Made by a program: the position numbers and the translations under genes. Below, in pieces: positions 21,782 to 31,992 of a stretch of DNA of 64,000 bases. The notes under the pieces were generated by a model that worked only from the letters and a program-made list of their open reading frames with translations, made no database searches and was not told the DNA's origin. This stretch comes from Entamoeba invadens IP1 (lineage: Eukaryota; Evosea; Mastigamoebida; Endamoebidae), in NCBI RefSeq assembly GCF_000330505.1, contig NW_004440426.1:1030278-1094277 (forward strand), in the 5' to 3' direction. Position 1 is the stretch's first letter. Every line of letters starts with the position of its first letter.

Positions 21782-23143
21782 ATGGAAGACTCCCCACACG
21801 CAGAAACACCACCCCTCGAAAAAGCAACCACCCCACCTATCAACGAATTATTGACTCGGCGAACAAGTCGATTAACACAACGTCTTCCTTCCAGAAAATC
21901 GAGTGGTTTACTTGTTCGGATGCATTCAAACACTGGATCAGGTACAGCTCTGAATGTCAAAAAGTCGTCAGCTAACCCACGTCTTGTCCGCTTGGCAAGT
22001 CGGAAACCGTCTTTAAAACTTGAGTTGTCGATGAAAAGGAATCGTTTTTGTATTATCGACGAATTGATCACGACAGAAGAACGGTACGTCTCTCTGCTCG
22101 ATATCTTAATAGAGAGATATGCCACTCCATGTTCACACGTAGAATCCCTCTCGGGGTCATTTTACAAGACGGTCTTTGGCGATGTGATATCAATACACAA
22201 ACTGAACACTTTATTCCTGAACAAACTCCACAACATATATAGTGGTGTTTTTACTCTTGGTGATCCTGAAGATGACCAACGCTTTGAGGCATTGATTCTC
22301 TGTTTCTTGCGATTTGTGGAGGTGTTCAAGATATACGCTTTCTTCATTAACAACCACCAGAAGTCACATAAAATGATTTCCGATTATTACAGAGACAATT
22401 TAATATTCAAAAATATTTGTAACAAAGTCGATCCAAAACTCAACGGACCGACAGGCATTTTTGGGCTGTTAATTAACCCCGTCCAACGAGTTCCAAGGTA
22501 TTCACTTCTCATTAACGAATTGTATAAAAACACGTTGCCAGCGGATAGAAGCAAAAACTTGAGGGAGTTGAAAACGAAAGTGGAGGGCCTTGCCGAATTA
22601 ATTAATCAATCGAAACGAATCAAAGTGAGACAAGACGTCATGATGGAATATGCGGAAACGTTAACAAATTTCGCTGAAGTGATTGGAGAAGAATTGGTGA
22701 TGGCTGGAAGACTCTTTTCGTCTGAATTTGAAATGATGTGTTACTTCAACAAAAAGATATTTGAGTGCGTCCTCCTCTTATTCTCTGACACAGTTTTGAT
22801 ATGCAAAAGGAAAAAACGTCGACTCATTGTGTTGTTTGGAGCTAAGGCAGAGTTCTGTCACGTCCACACAAATTTTAACCAAAACACAAGAGTCAAGGAG
22901 ATTTACCAAGAGGCCATCAATAAAAGTCATGACCGTGCTAAGATGGTATTAAAAGAAGTCCTCTGCCTCGAGCTAATCGGGAAGAGTAACAAAAATCAAA
23001 AGCCAAAAAATCGTATTTTCATGTTGTGGCAAAACGGAGAAAACCAAAACTCAACACCAAAAGTAGAGACTTCAATTGTTATTGCGGGAAGAAACGGAAC
23101 AATCTCGAATAACACTAAAATGAGACTTTCTCTTGCTTTGTAG
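21782..23143 (+). CDS. Rho guanine nucleotide exchange factor (DH-PH)
   Basis: 453 residues. A basic Ser/Thr-rich N terminus (about 1-85) is followed by a Dbl-homology domain (about 90-285). Its first conserved block is IIDELITTEERYVSLLDIL and the last is LLINPVQRVPRYSLLI, the strongly conserved CR3 helix. The C-terminal part (about 305-440) is compatible with a PH domain. The protein would exchange GDP for GTP on Rac/Rho proteins to drive actin rearrangement. Entamoeba carries many such GEFs. Start ATG is the first in frame. Confidence 0.9.
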   Translation: MEDSPHAETPPLEKATTPPINELLTRRTSRLTQRLPSRKSSGLLVRMHSNTGSGTALNVKKSSANPRLVRLASRKPSLKLELSMKRNRFCIIDELITTEERYVSLLDILIERYATPCSHVESLSGSFYKTVFGDVISIHKLNTLFLNKLHNIYSGVFTLGDPEDDQRFEALILCFLRFVEVFKIYAFFINNHQKSHKMISDYYRDNLIFKNICNKVDPKLNGPTGIFGLLINPVQRVPRYSLLINELYKNTLPADRSKNLRELKTKVEGLAELINQSKRIKVRQDVMMEYAETLTNFAEVIGEELVMAGRLFSSEFEMMCYFNKKIFECVLLLFSDTVLICKRKKRRLIVLFGAKAEFCHVHTNFNQNTRVKEIYQEAINKSHDRAKMVLKEVLCLELIGKSNKNQKPKNRIFMLWQNGENQNSTPKVETSIVIAGRNGTISNNTKMRLSLAL

Positions 23144-23512
23144 ACTTTGTCTCTCTACTTGATTGCTCTTTTCTGTGTATCTGTTGTTTAGACATTTTCT
23201 ATATATATAATTATTTTTACTAATGAATATTGTTTTATTTATAAGTGAAATTATTTATTTTATTAATATTTTATTCATTAATAAATAAATTAAATTAATT
23301 AATCGAATTGTTAGACAATTAAAGATTTGGAAACATCAACTAAACATATTTAATATACTAGTTTATTTATTAATTATTATCTCATATTTCACATGATGGT
23401 AAATAACTATTATAAAACAATAATATATTAAACTAAAAATACGAAGATTGCAGAAAGAGATAAGAAGTGGAAAGAGTGGACCAAAGAGTCTGAAAAATGA
23501 GAGAAGGAGTGA
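23144..23512. other. AT-rich intergenic
   Basis: No feature recognised other than low-complexity TTAATTAA sequence. The overlapping minus-strand frames lie opposite the phospholipase gene and are shadows. Confidence 0.45.
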
Positions 23513-25264
23513 ATGAAGAAGATTTTGTGGAGAGTGTTTCATAAGAAACATGACCACCGAGTTGTAAAGCAAATTGTGGAAACAGAGAGGGATGTGAAGG
23601 GTATTTATGTGCGGCAAGCACCAGTCTTTGCAGTACCTTCTAATGGAAACAAAGTGACCGCACTCGTCGATGGCGAAGAGGCGATGTGTGCGATCGCAGA
23701 GAAGATTGTGCAGGCTAAGGAGATAATATACATTACCGACTGGCAAATCGACCCGGATGTTGTGCTTGTGAGAAACAAAAATCACCCACTTAACGGGAGA
23801 ACACTTGTCGACTTGTTGAAATACGCAGCTTCCAATGGTGTAACAATTAAAGTGCTCCTTTACAATTCACCATTTTTCCACGACGTTGCAGAAAGTGGAA
23901 AAAAACATTACCTTTTGGAACAAGCGCACCCCAACATTGAGTGCAAAGAGCACAGGTGGATGGTGGCATACACTCACCACCAAAAGACTGTTGTTGTTGA
24001 TCATCAAATAGCGTTTTTGGGAGGTCTCGATCTTGCACACGGACGATGGGACACCAACGACCATTCCCTCTCACCAAACGCGAAAAGCGAAGGAATCCCT
24101 TTGTTCATGCCGTCAGACTTTTATAACACAATGGTCAAAGTACCCGAAGGAGAAGAGGCAAATTACCCAAGGTTGCCTTGGCATGATTTGCATTGCATGA
24201 TTGAGGGACCAGCCGTTTTCGATGTGGATAGGAACTTTGTCGAGAGGTGGAACAGAATCACACCCATACCAGAACACCTGAGGCTGGGACACGTGCCAAG
24301 GGGAGTTGGAGGAATGTCAATACAAATTGTGAGATCGATCTGCAAAGATGCTGGAGGAAACTATCATGTGGAACGTGGGTGCTACGAAGCAGTGATTCGA
24401 TTGATTAACAGAGCCGAGGACTACGTTTACATCGAGCAACAGTTCTTCATTTCAAATTATGGTAACGACGCAATTTGGAATCTTGTTGTTTCAGCATTGG
24501 CAGACAAGGTGATTGATGCGTTCAAACTACAGAAAAAGTTTCGAGTGATGATTGTGCTCCCTGCGTGGAGTGAAGGGGAACTGCAGTCAATCGTTGTTAG
24601 GTCCATAATGCAACTCATAAAAAAGACAATCTTCAAAGGTAAACTCAGTCTCTTTGCAAGACTCACCAGCACAGGAATTAAACAACCCTCAAAGTACGTC
24701 GGAATTTTCAACCTTTACAGCATGGGAAGAACCAAAACAACAGGACTCACTGTTTCCCAGATATACGTACATTCAAAGTGTTTGATTGTGGACGACAGAT
24801 ACGTGTTCATATCTTCGGCAAACATCAACGACAGGTCTCTAATTGGTGAAAGAGACACGGAGATAGGGGCTATTGTTGTTGACTCGAACAAGATCACAAC
24901 AAAGATGAATGGAAAATTCACCAAAGTAAATAAATTTGCGTTTGACTTGCGAACACGCTTGTGGGGCGAACACCTCGGGCTTTTGGAGTATTCGTTCGGG
25001 ATGATAGAAGACCCAGTGGAGACAATTGATTCACTGATCATACCAACGGCACGACAGAACACAAAAATACTTGAGGAAAATTTCGAGAACTATCCGTCTA
25101 ACGCGTTTACAAAATTCAAGGACTGGAAAACACACCTCTACCCCAAGTTCATTGGCAACGAAAAGGAGCTCGTCAAGTTCCGTGGACATATAGTGGAAAT
25201 GCCGCTCGATTTTGGATTAGAAGAGGGCTCCTCGATGTCACTCGGAAACATTATGGTTGAGTAG
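23513..25264 (+). CDS. Phospholipase D, two HKD motifs
   Basis: 583 residues. Two HxKxxxxD motifs are present: the first at about residues 156-163 (HHQKTVVVD), the second near 420-428 (HSKCLIVDD) followed by SSANINDRS. The GG(L/I)DL block after the first motif and a YIEQQFF block in the middle match eukaryotic PC-hydrolysing PLDs. It would make phosphatidic acid from phosphatidylcholine. At 583 residues it is short, without PX or PH domains, typical of compact protist enzymes. Membrane recruitment is therefore unexplained. Confidence 0.92.
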   Translation: MKKILWRVFHKKHDHRVVKQIVETERDVKGIYVRQAPVFAVPSNGNKVTALVDGEEAMCAIAEKIVQAKEIIYITDWQIDPDVVLVRNKNHPLNGRTLVDLLKYAASNGVTIKVLLYNSPFFHDVAESGKKHYLLEQAHPNIECKEHRWMVAYTHHQKTVVVDHQIAFLGGLDLAHGRWDTNDHSLSPNAKSEGIPLFMPSDFYNTMVKVPEGEEANYPRLPWHDLHCMIEGPAVFDVDRNFVERWNRITPIPEHLRLGHVPRGVGGMSIQIVRSICKDAGGNYHVERGCYEAVIRLINRAEDYVYIEQQFFISNYGNDAIWNLVVSALADKVIDAFKLQKKFRVMIVLPAWSEGELQSIVVRSIMQLIKKTIFKGKLSLFARLTSTGIKQPSKYVGIFNLYSMGRTKTTGLTVSQIYVHSKCLIVDDRYVFISSANINDRSLIGERDTEIGAIVVDSNKITTKMNGKFTKVNKFAFDLRTRLWGEHLGLLEYSFGMIEDPVETIDSLIIPTARQNTKILEENFENYPSNAFTKFKDWKTHLYPKFIGNEKELVKFRGHIVEMPLDFGLEEGSSMSLGNIMVE

Positions 25265-25481
25265 GCCACACAAAAAGACGTCTGTCGCGTCTGTGCCGTT
25301 TCCTGGTTATTGTACAGTGTGCAGTGAGTCTGTTTTGCAAGCGGCAATAACATTTTGAAAACATGGTTGTGTACAAATTGTTATAAAAAAACAAAAAGAT
25401 CAAAAACTTCTAGAAAAAGTTAAAGCCTACAAACTATAATTTATTGTTTAGTTCTAGTAAAGTTGTAGTATTGGAGGTTGT

Positions 25482-25489
25482 GAACTCGA
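25482..25489 (+). promoter_or_regulatory. GAAC promoter motif of the CCT gamma gene
   Basis: GAACTCGA lies 8 bases before the ATG at 25498. This helps choose that ATG over the upstream non-ATG extension of the frame. Confidence 0.45.
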
Positions 25490-25497
25490 AAACCATA

Positions 25498-27162
25498 ATG
25501 AACGCGCCCGTTCTTGTTCTGAACACCAACACAAAGCGAGAAAACGGCCGCAAAGCACAGCTTGCAAACATCATGGCGGGAAAGACCGTGGCAGACATTA
25601 TTCGAACATGCCTTGGTCCGAAATCGATGTTGAAGATGTTGATTGACCCGACCGCCGGTGTCACCATCACCTCGGACGGCAACTCCGTTCTTCGTGATTT
25701 GGTTGTTGAACACCCCGCAGCCAAATACATGATCGAGCTTTCGCGTTCACAGGACGAGACTGTCGGTGACGGAACCACCTCGGTTGTTATTTTGTGTGGC
25801 GAGGTCTTACAAGTTGCCGAGCCATGGATCCAAAAAGGAATCCACCCAACCATCATCATCTCCGGATTTTTGGATGCCCTAGAAGATGCCCTCAAGAGTC
25901 TTCAAGAGATTTCCATCACCATTGATTTGGCCGATAAAGAGGCTGTACGACGTGTCGTCAAGAGCTCAATTGGAACCACCTTCATGAACACGTGGAATGA
26001 CATCCTTTGTTCATTGGCCATCGACGCGGTGACGGTGTGTGCTGGTGGTGACCTTAAAAAAGCGGAGGGTCAAGACAACATTGATACTAAGAGATACGCA
26101 AGAGTCGAAAAGATCCCAGGTGGAGACTTTTCTGAGTCCGAAGTTGTCAAGGGAGTTGTGCTGAATAAAGATGTTGTCCACTCAAAGATGAGCAGAAGAA
26201 TCGAGCACCCTCGTGTTGTCTTGTTGGACTGCAACTTGGAATACACTAAGGGTGAGAGTCAGACCGACGTTGAAGTTACCAACGCGACTGACTTTGGAAA
26301 GTTGTTAGAGTTGGAGGAGCAATTTGTCAAGAAGCAATGCGATGAAATCATCAGAGTCAAGCCCGACTTGGTGATCACTGAAAAGGGGATCAGCGATATT
26401 GCGCAACACTACTTACAAAAGGCGGGTATCACCGCGTTGAGAAGGGCACGTAAGAACGATAACTTGAGACTTGCAAGAGCGACTGGAGCTACCGTTGTTT
26501 CAAGAACAGAGGAACTGAACGAATCGCATGTTGGTGTTGCTGGGATGTTTGAGGTGAAAAAGATTGGAGATGAGTATTACAGTTACATCCACCAATGCGA
26601 GAACTCGACTGCATGCACTATTGTCTTGAGAGGAGGAAGCAAAGACGTTTTGAACGAAGTTGAGAGGAACTTACAAGACGCAATGGCCGCGTGCAGAAAT
26701 TTGGTTGAGAAGCCAAAGCTTGTACCAGGCGGAGGAGCATCTGAAATGCATGTGGCGACAAAATTAACGAAAAAGGCAAAGAACGTTGAGGGAAAGAAAC
26801 AATGGCCATATTCGTCAATTGCTATTGCTATGGAAGTTATCCCACGTACTTTGGCTGCTAACTGTGGTGTTGATGTTGTCAAAGTGGTTACTGAGTTGAG
26901 AGCGAAACATTTGTCAGACGAGAAAGGATGTTCGACATTTGGTATTGATGGGATGACTGGGAGTATCGTTGATATGAAAGACCTTGGAGTGTGGGAACCT
27001 TATGAAGTCAAAGCGCAGTGCATCAAAACTGCTATTGAAGCCGCGTGCACATTACTCAGAGTGGACGACGTCGTTTCTGGAATCAAAAACCCACAGGGCG
27101 CACAACAACAACAACAAAACCAGATGGCCCAGCAGCAAGCTATGATGCCAGCCATGGAGTAA
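25498..27162 (+). CDS. CCT3: T-complex protein 1 subunit gamma (CCT3 chaperonin)
   Basis: 554 residues from the first ATG. Group II chaperonin signatures are clear: an N-terminal IIRTCLGPKSMLKML block, DGNSVLRDL, and the ATP-binding SQDETVGDGTTS segment. The GGGASEMHVA block is near the C-terminal equatorial domain. Gamma identity rests on PVLVLNTNTKRENG at the start and on RRIEHPRVVLLDCNLEY. CCT3 is one of eight subunits of the cytosolic TRiC ring that folds actin and tubulin. The Gln-rich tail (AQQQQQNQMAQQQ) is longer than usual for CCT3. Single exon. Confidence 0.96.
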   Translation: MNAPVLVLNTNTKRENGRKAQLANIMAGKTVADIIRTCLGPKSMLKMLIDPTAGVTITSDGNSVLRDLVVEHPAAKYMIELSRSQDETVGDGTTSVVILCGEVLQVAEPWIQKGIHPTIIISGFLDALEDALKSLQEISITIDLADKEAVRRVVKSSIGTTFMNTWNDILCSLAIDAVTVCAGGDLKKAEGQDNIDTKRYARVEKIPGGDFSESEVVKGVVLNKDVVHSKMSRRIEHPRVVLLDCNLEYTKGESQTDVEVTNATDFGKLLELEEQFVKKQCDEIIRVKPDLVITEKGISDIAQHYLQKAGITALRRARKNDNLRLARATGATVVSRTEELNESHVGVAGMFEVKKIGDEYYSYIHQCENSTACTIVLRGGSKDVLNEVERNLQDAMAACRNLVEKPKLVPGGGASEMHVATKLTKKAKNVEGKKQWPYSSIAIAMEVIPRTLAANCGVDVVKVVTELRAKHLSDEKGCSTFGIDGMTGSIVDMKDLGVWEPYEVKAQCIKTAIEAACTLLRVDDVVSGIKNPQGAQQQQQNQMAQQQAMMPAME

Positions 27163-27724
27163 CTGAGTTTCGAATTGGGGTATTTATTTCTGTTCATTAG
27201 TTTGTATATTATTAGTATTATTATAAATATTTTAATAATATTATTTATTCTATGAAAAAAATAAAAATAAATTCCAAAGAATTAATATACTTTATTTTAT
27301 AATAAAAAAAACAATAATGATATAAATTTATTTATTTAATAAATAATAAGAACAATATACTATTATGAATTACCCAAAACGATTAATTAATTTACCATAA
27401 ATTAATTATTGTTTATAATAAATGGATGGATATCTTTTAAATACATAATTTTAATAATGTATTTAATTATTTAAATAATTAAATACAATAATTTAATGAG
27501 ATTATTGTGGAACTTTGGGAAATTATAATGTAATGAAGTTTTAGCGATTAAATAGGATAGAATAATTAAATTGAAAGTGTGGATGTGTTATAAATTTAAT
27601 TAATTATTACTATCATTTCAACACTCAAAAAAATGTCTCTTAATAAAATGAGGCCGGAACAGTTTCAAACATAAAGAAAATACAATACTATTTAATGTGG
27701 AAATGTATCAAAGTCTTTATAACT
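27163..27724. other. AT-rich intergenic
   Basis: Only low-complexity AAT/TTA repeats and a weak ATTTAATTATTTAAATAATTAAAT palindrome near 27462-27486; no gene. Confidence 0.5.
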
Positions 27725-27937
27725 TTAACACATCTGATTATAAAGATTTGAGGCAGATAAAATGAGTCCTCTGATTGCCAGAATAGTTTTGTAGAGCTCT
27801 AAGGATGGTGTTTGTCTGTACTGGAACACACTTTGAGTGTATGCTTGCTTCAAGGAATCTAACGCCTCTGAACAGTACTCTTGTGCAGTCAATTCGCAGC
27901 ACGACCCCTCAACCACCTCGCATTCTGAGCAGCTCAT
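27725..27937 (-). CDS. Small hypothetical helical protein, Cys-rich N terminus
   Basis: 70 residues. Five Cys fall in the first 22 residues, followed by an amphipathic helical region (SLKQAYTQSVFQY to ILAIRGLILSASNLY). A TATAAAAAG sequence occurs about 30 bases upstream on the same strand, which fits an Entamoeba core promoter. No family recognised. The overlapping plus-strand frames have weaker coding character. Moderate-to-low confidence that it is expressed. Confidence 0.4.
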   Translation of the reverse strand: MSCSECEVVEGSCCELTAQEYCSEALDSLKQAYTQSVFQYRQTPSLELYKTILAIRGLILSASNLYNQMC

Positions 27938-28872
27938 CTATGAAATTTACAGTCCTTTTAATCTTTTTATATCTGTTGCTTTCCGTTTCAAGCACCCCTT
28001 TTATCTTTGCTTCGAAAAGATCATTTTTTAGAGAGATTTCCAATTAAAATAATAATATAAAGTGTTTTAAATGTGCAAATTCGGGGATATGTCCTATTAA
28101 TGTGTCTTGTATTTTACTATACATTAAATGTAAAAATAATTATTATTTTTTCTATAATTCGCAAAACTTTTCGAACTTAATTTGGAAGTTATAGAATTAG
28201 TTTATTTTGGTAATAAACGGAAATACTTGCCGTTTGTTCGTTATTATTCTTACTCAAATAAAAAATGTATCATATAATATAATATAAAAATTAAAAAAAT
28301 GTAATACCATAATGATAATAATAGAGTTGAGCATTATAGAGATTAAGTTTGTTAAAGGTCTCTTTTTTTTATACTTAGTTTAATGTATTTTGGGCACCTC
28401 TTTTTCAGTGAAAGTGAATTAATTCTTTAAAATAATCTCGTCTAAGTTTTAAGGTTATTTGGAAGATCACCTTCTTTTTTTCGTTCTTCAACAAAGGCGA
28501 CTTTTTCTTATGGTTTTTATTAGAAAAATTAAAATAACATTAAAGAGGTTTTATTCTAAAAAGCGGGGAAATTTTACAATAAATATGATAAGCAAAAAAA
28601 ATTGACTCTAGTTTTATTATTAGAATAATTACAATTCTCCAAATGAAAATTGTTATAATAATGTTATAGTTTTATATTTAGATACATTTTGATAAAATTG
28701 AATTATAATTGAATTTGAAAAAGTTCAGTGTGAACAAATATAAAATGTTTTCTAAAAGATCTTTGTAATCACTACAATTATTAAGTGCAAAAAGTTTATT
28801 TGTTGTTACAAAAAAAACAATTTTCTTCGGGAAAAAAAGTAAAACAAAGACAACTTTAATTGTCATTGACCA
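27938..28872. other. AT-rich intergenic
   Basis: No supported gene. Short frames here are low-complexity. Confidence 0.5.
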
Positions 28873-29166
28873 TTATTTGTCTGCTGTTTGGTTATTTTTG
28901 GGGTGGAACAGTGGGTTTAATATATCACCGGGAATACCATCACAGTCTGGAGATTCTTGAAATGACATAAGGCACGGGTTATACGAAGTGAACCCACATT
29001 TGCACATTGTCCCAGACGAACAGATCATTTCAAACCCGTCGACGTCCCCATAACACCAATAATATTTCGCTCTGTCTGCGCAATAAAACCCATCTTGGTG
29101 GTTTTTGCACTCCCCTGCGCCGAGTGCGTACCAACACACCATCATAGTCAACCAAAATTTCATCAC
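28873..29166 (-). CDS. Small secreted Cys-rich protein, Jacob-like chitin-binding domain
   Basis: 97 residues with a signal peptide (about 1-17, ending ALGAG). The mature part has eight Cys (residues 20, 29, 38, 49, 55, 57, 65, 75). The spacing and GFYC...YYWCYG...C..GTMCKCG pattern recall Jacob-type chitin-binding domains of Entamoeba cyst-wall lectins. Only one domain is present, whereas Jacobs carry tandem copies, and the tail (about 75-97) is polar. The likely role is to bind chitin in the cyst wall. A GAACAAAG motif lies 12 bases upstream. The domain call is by pattern only. Confidence 0.65.
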   Translation of the reverse strand: MMKFWLTMMVCWYALGAGECKNHQDGFYCADRAKYYWCYGDVDGFEMICSSGTMCKCGFTSYNPCLMSFQESPDCDGIPGDILNPLFHPKNNQTADK

Positions 29167-29177
29167 ATTTTTCTCAA

Positions 29178-29185
29178 CTTTGTTC
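29178..29185 (-). promoter_or_regulatory. GAAC promoter motif of the Jacob-like gene
   Basis: Minus-strand GAACAAAG lies just upstream of the ATG at 29166. Confidence 0.4.
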
Positions 29186-29400
29186 TCTTAAACATTTTCT
29201 CGTTCTGCCTCTTTATTCATTCTTTGACAAATTAGTTTTTAATTATACATTATAATAACAATTATCTATAATTCTAATCCTATCACAAGCAAATTACATG
29301 ATAAGATTTATTAACTATACATCAATAGTATTTTAGTTATAACAAATTCATTTAAATGATATTAACCGAATTATTATACTATTAGATTAAATGTTAATTA

Positions 29401-30768
29401 TCAGATATTTAAATCATCTTGTATCAATAGAAGAGACACTGTTACAACAACAGTCAGTGTCACTATATCAACCAAGTTTCCCCAGAAAATCAAATTGGCG
29501 ACAAAAGAATTTCCCTTTGGGTACGCCAGTGTGCACAACACAATTGTATTGAAGACGGGCGGTGTTGCCGTCTCGATGCACAGAATTAAGATGAACACGG
29601 GGTCGTCGATAAAGACATTGTACAAGTACATCAAGTAAATGACGCTAATAAACGCCGCTGGCAATAGTGCGTACTTAATAGAGAGACCCGCGATAACCGT
29701 GAGCGGCGACACAGCGTTTTTGACAGGCCCCCGCGCCATATTAGCTCCGACTATTATTAAGCAAAGTGGAACTGTTGCGTTGTCCAACAGTTTCATTGTA
29801 TTACCAACAATCCGCAAAGGTCCGGTGAAGAAAAAGTTATACAATGGCTTCACAAACAAGAAGAACATACCAAAAAAGACGGCAAGAAATGCGGGATTGA
29901 ATAACTTGTCGATGATATCTCGTGCCATTGGGGGGAGTTTGTACCACATCTTCAATATGAAACCAGTCACTAGGGTATATACCTTCACAATCCAGTTCCA
30001 AATCATCACAAAGAAGTTGAGAACTGGGGTATACCATTTCTTGCCCGTGTTATTCTGATCTTCGTCCAAAACTTCGTCGTCTGACTTGTGATTGTCTGTG
30101 ATAATTTCAGATGGTTTATCCGATTCTTGTGGAGGATTTGGAGTTGGTTGTGGTGTTAATTGTTGTTCTGTTACGAGAGGCAAGACTTCTTCTTTTTCTT
30201 TATTCAAATTGATGTAGATGTATCCCAGGATCCAAAAGAGTAAGGAGAACATAAAGAGGTGAGTGGAGATGTATGCAGAACCTCGTTTCTTAGCTTGTTG
30301 AGCTTCATTGCCAGTGCCAAAAAGGGTTGTGTCGGCGCACAAACTGTCTAATATTGCCAACGCTATGACAGTCGGATTTCCAAATGAAAAGGCGTGGACA
30401 AAGACACGAGCATCTTTGGTACACAACTTCGAAGCATAAGCAATACTTCGCATGAAAAATGCGGCTACGGCAATAAGAGAAAAACATGAGACTAACATAG
30501 GCCACCAGTTCAAAATGTCTTTGGGATTGTCAATGGATGATGAGAGACGGGTCACTATGGTGCAAAACATCGGAAACGTGAAAGTGACGCGCGACAACGC
30601 GGCAAGGGATTGTTTGTTGAGAAACCCTCTTTTAGCACTGATATACCCACAAAACCCAACCAACACCAATTTACCAACCTTTTACTGAGAAAAATGCAAC
30701 TTAACATATTGAGAAAAACAAACAGTCTCGACAGAAGCCCGTACAATGACCCAAGTGGAGTTGGACAT
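29401..30768 (-). CDS. PIN-like auxin-efflux-carrier family membrane transporter, two exons
   Basis: Exon 1 (30724-30768, 15 codons) joins exon 2 (29401-30678) across a 45-base intron (30679-30723; GTTTGT at the donor, TAAAAG at the acceptor), giving 440 residues. The join supplies an ATG; exon 2 alone has none before a stop. There are about 8-10 membrane spans in two bundles, with a long charged cytosolic loop at about residues 170-215. The first bundle reads VGFCGYISAKRGFLN, the usual AEC start, and AFSFGNPTVIALAILDSL matches the conserved N-P motif. PIN/PILS-like carriers move small organic anions at the ER or plasma membrane; the substrate here is unknown. Confidence 0.82.
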
Positions 30769-31992
30769 TGTTATTTGTGTTTCTCTGATATGTTTTGATT
30801 TTTTTTATTGAATACTTATTTACCAATTTAAAATGTTGAAAGATTCTTTGTTTGAAGGGTTGTCGGCGTTTTCATTGTTTTGGTAAATAATAAAAAGTAT
30901 TAATAAACAACAATTAATATCAAAAATAAAATTTGATTGATTCGTATTATGGTGATATAATATACAAAATGCCTTTTCTTTATCTATTTTCAATTCTTCC
31001 TTTTTCTAAAGCAAAACAAATTCTATTTTTAATTGTTTTTTTTTCAACTACAAAGTTTGTAATTGAAAAAATTATATTCCACTGGAATGTCCAAAAAAAT
31101 TAAGATAAGTCCCAAGTTAAGTGTTTAAACTAATACTCCCGTTTTTATAGATATTTTAAATTGTAATATAAAAAACAAAACGATAATTTGGGAAAATTAA
31201 TTTTTTTAGACACTCTGATTCCAGTCAAATTATTTTGTTCTAGACATTAATTTTGTTTTTCAATTTAATTTAAATGTTTAAAAGAAATCAAAGAGACAAA
31301 TGGCCACAAATCGGTTTTAAAATAAAAAATCCTAACCACGCCTCCAGTTGGGACCAACTGGGAAATACAATTTATTATTTCTTTTTAAACTAAAAAAACA
31401 AAATAATCAAAACCATACTTATTTTTTTTTTTCATTTCGTACATATTGCGTGGAAATGGTCATAACAGCACAAACATCAAATGCTTTATGAGAGCAAACA
31501 ATGTGTTTGAATTTGGTATTCGTTTCATTACCAAACATGTCCAAACAATCAGCTTCATTGTTTGGACATATCATTTTTAAATTTCCCTTCTGAGTGTCCA
31601 AAGACGTGTTCTTTATTGAAGTCTCAATGTTTGATTAAACTAATCAAACATTTTTTTTCATAATTAAAAAAGTGGATGTAAATTCAAACCCTATAATTTT
31701 TTTTATTCTTCCATTTCCTCCTTCCGACGATTAAAAGCGTATTTTTTATAATCTATGTTTTTAGTATAAGTAACTAGTGACATTTTATTATATTATTATA
31801 GTTGAAATTGATAAAAAAATTATTTTTATTATCCAAAAATAAAGAATATTATAATTAATTTTTTATTATATTGTAAACTAAATTTGATAGTACAATAGAA
31901 AAAGGAACATTATAGAAAAGACGTTGACTAAAACCGACAAAAAGTAAACATCCAATAATATAATAAACATGATTAAAAATAGTTGTACAATC
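30769..31992. other. AT-rich gene-poor region with two perfect hairpins
   Basis: Perfect hairpins at 31537-31569 (13-bp arms, 7-base loop) and 31626-31652 (12-bp arms, 3-base loop) resemble those at 12.1-12.7 kb. A 60-codon minus-strand frame (31419-31601) overlaps the first hairpin and has no domain. Confidence 0.5.

Noticed and set aside
31419..31601. 60-codon minus-strand frame
   Set aside because: Overlaps a perfect hairpin, has no domain, and the composition is explained by the repeat.
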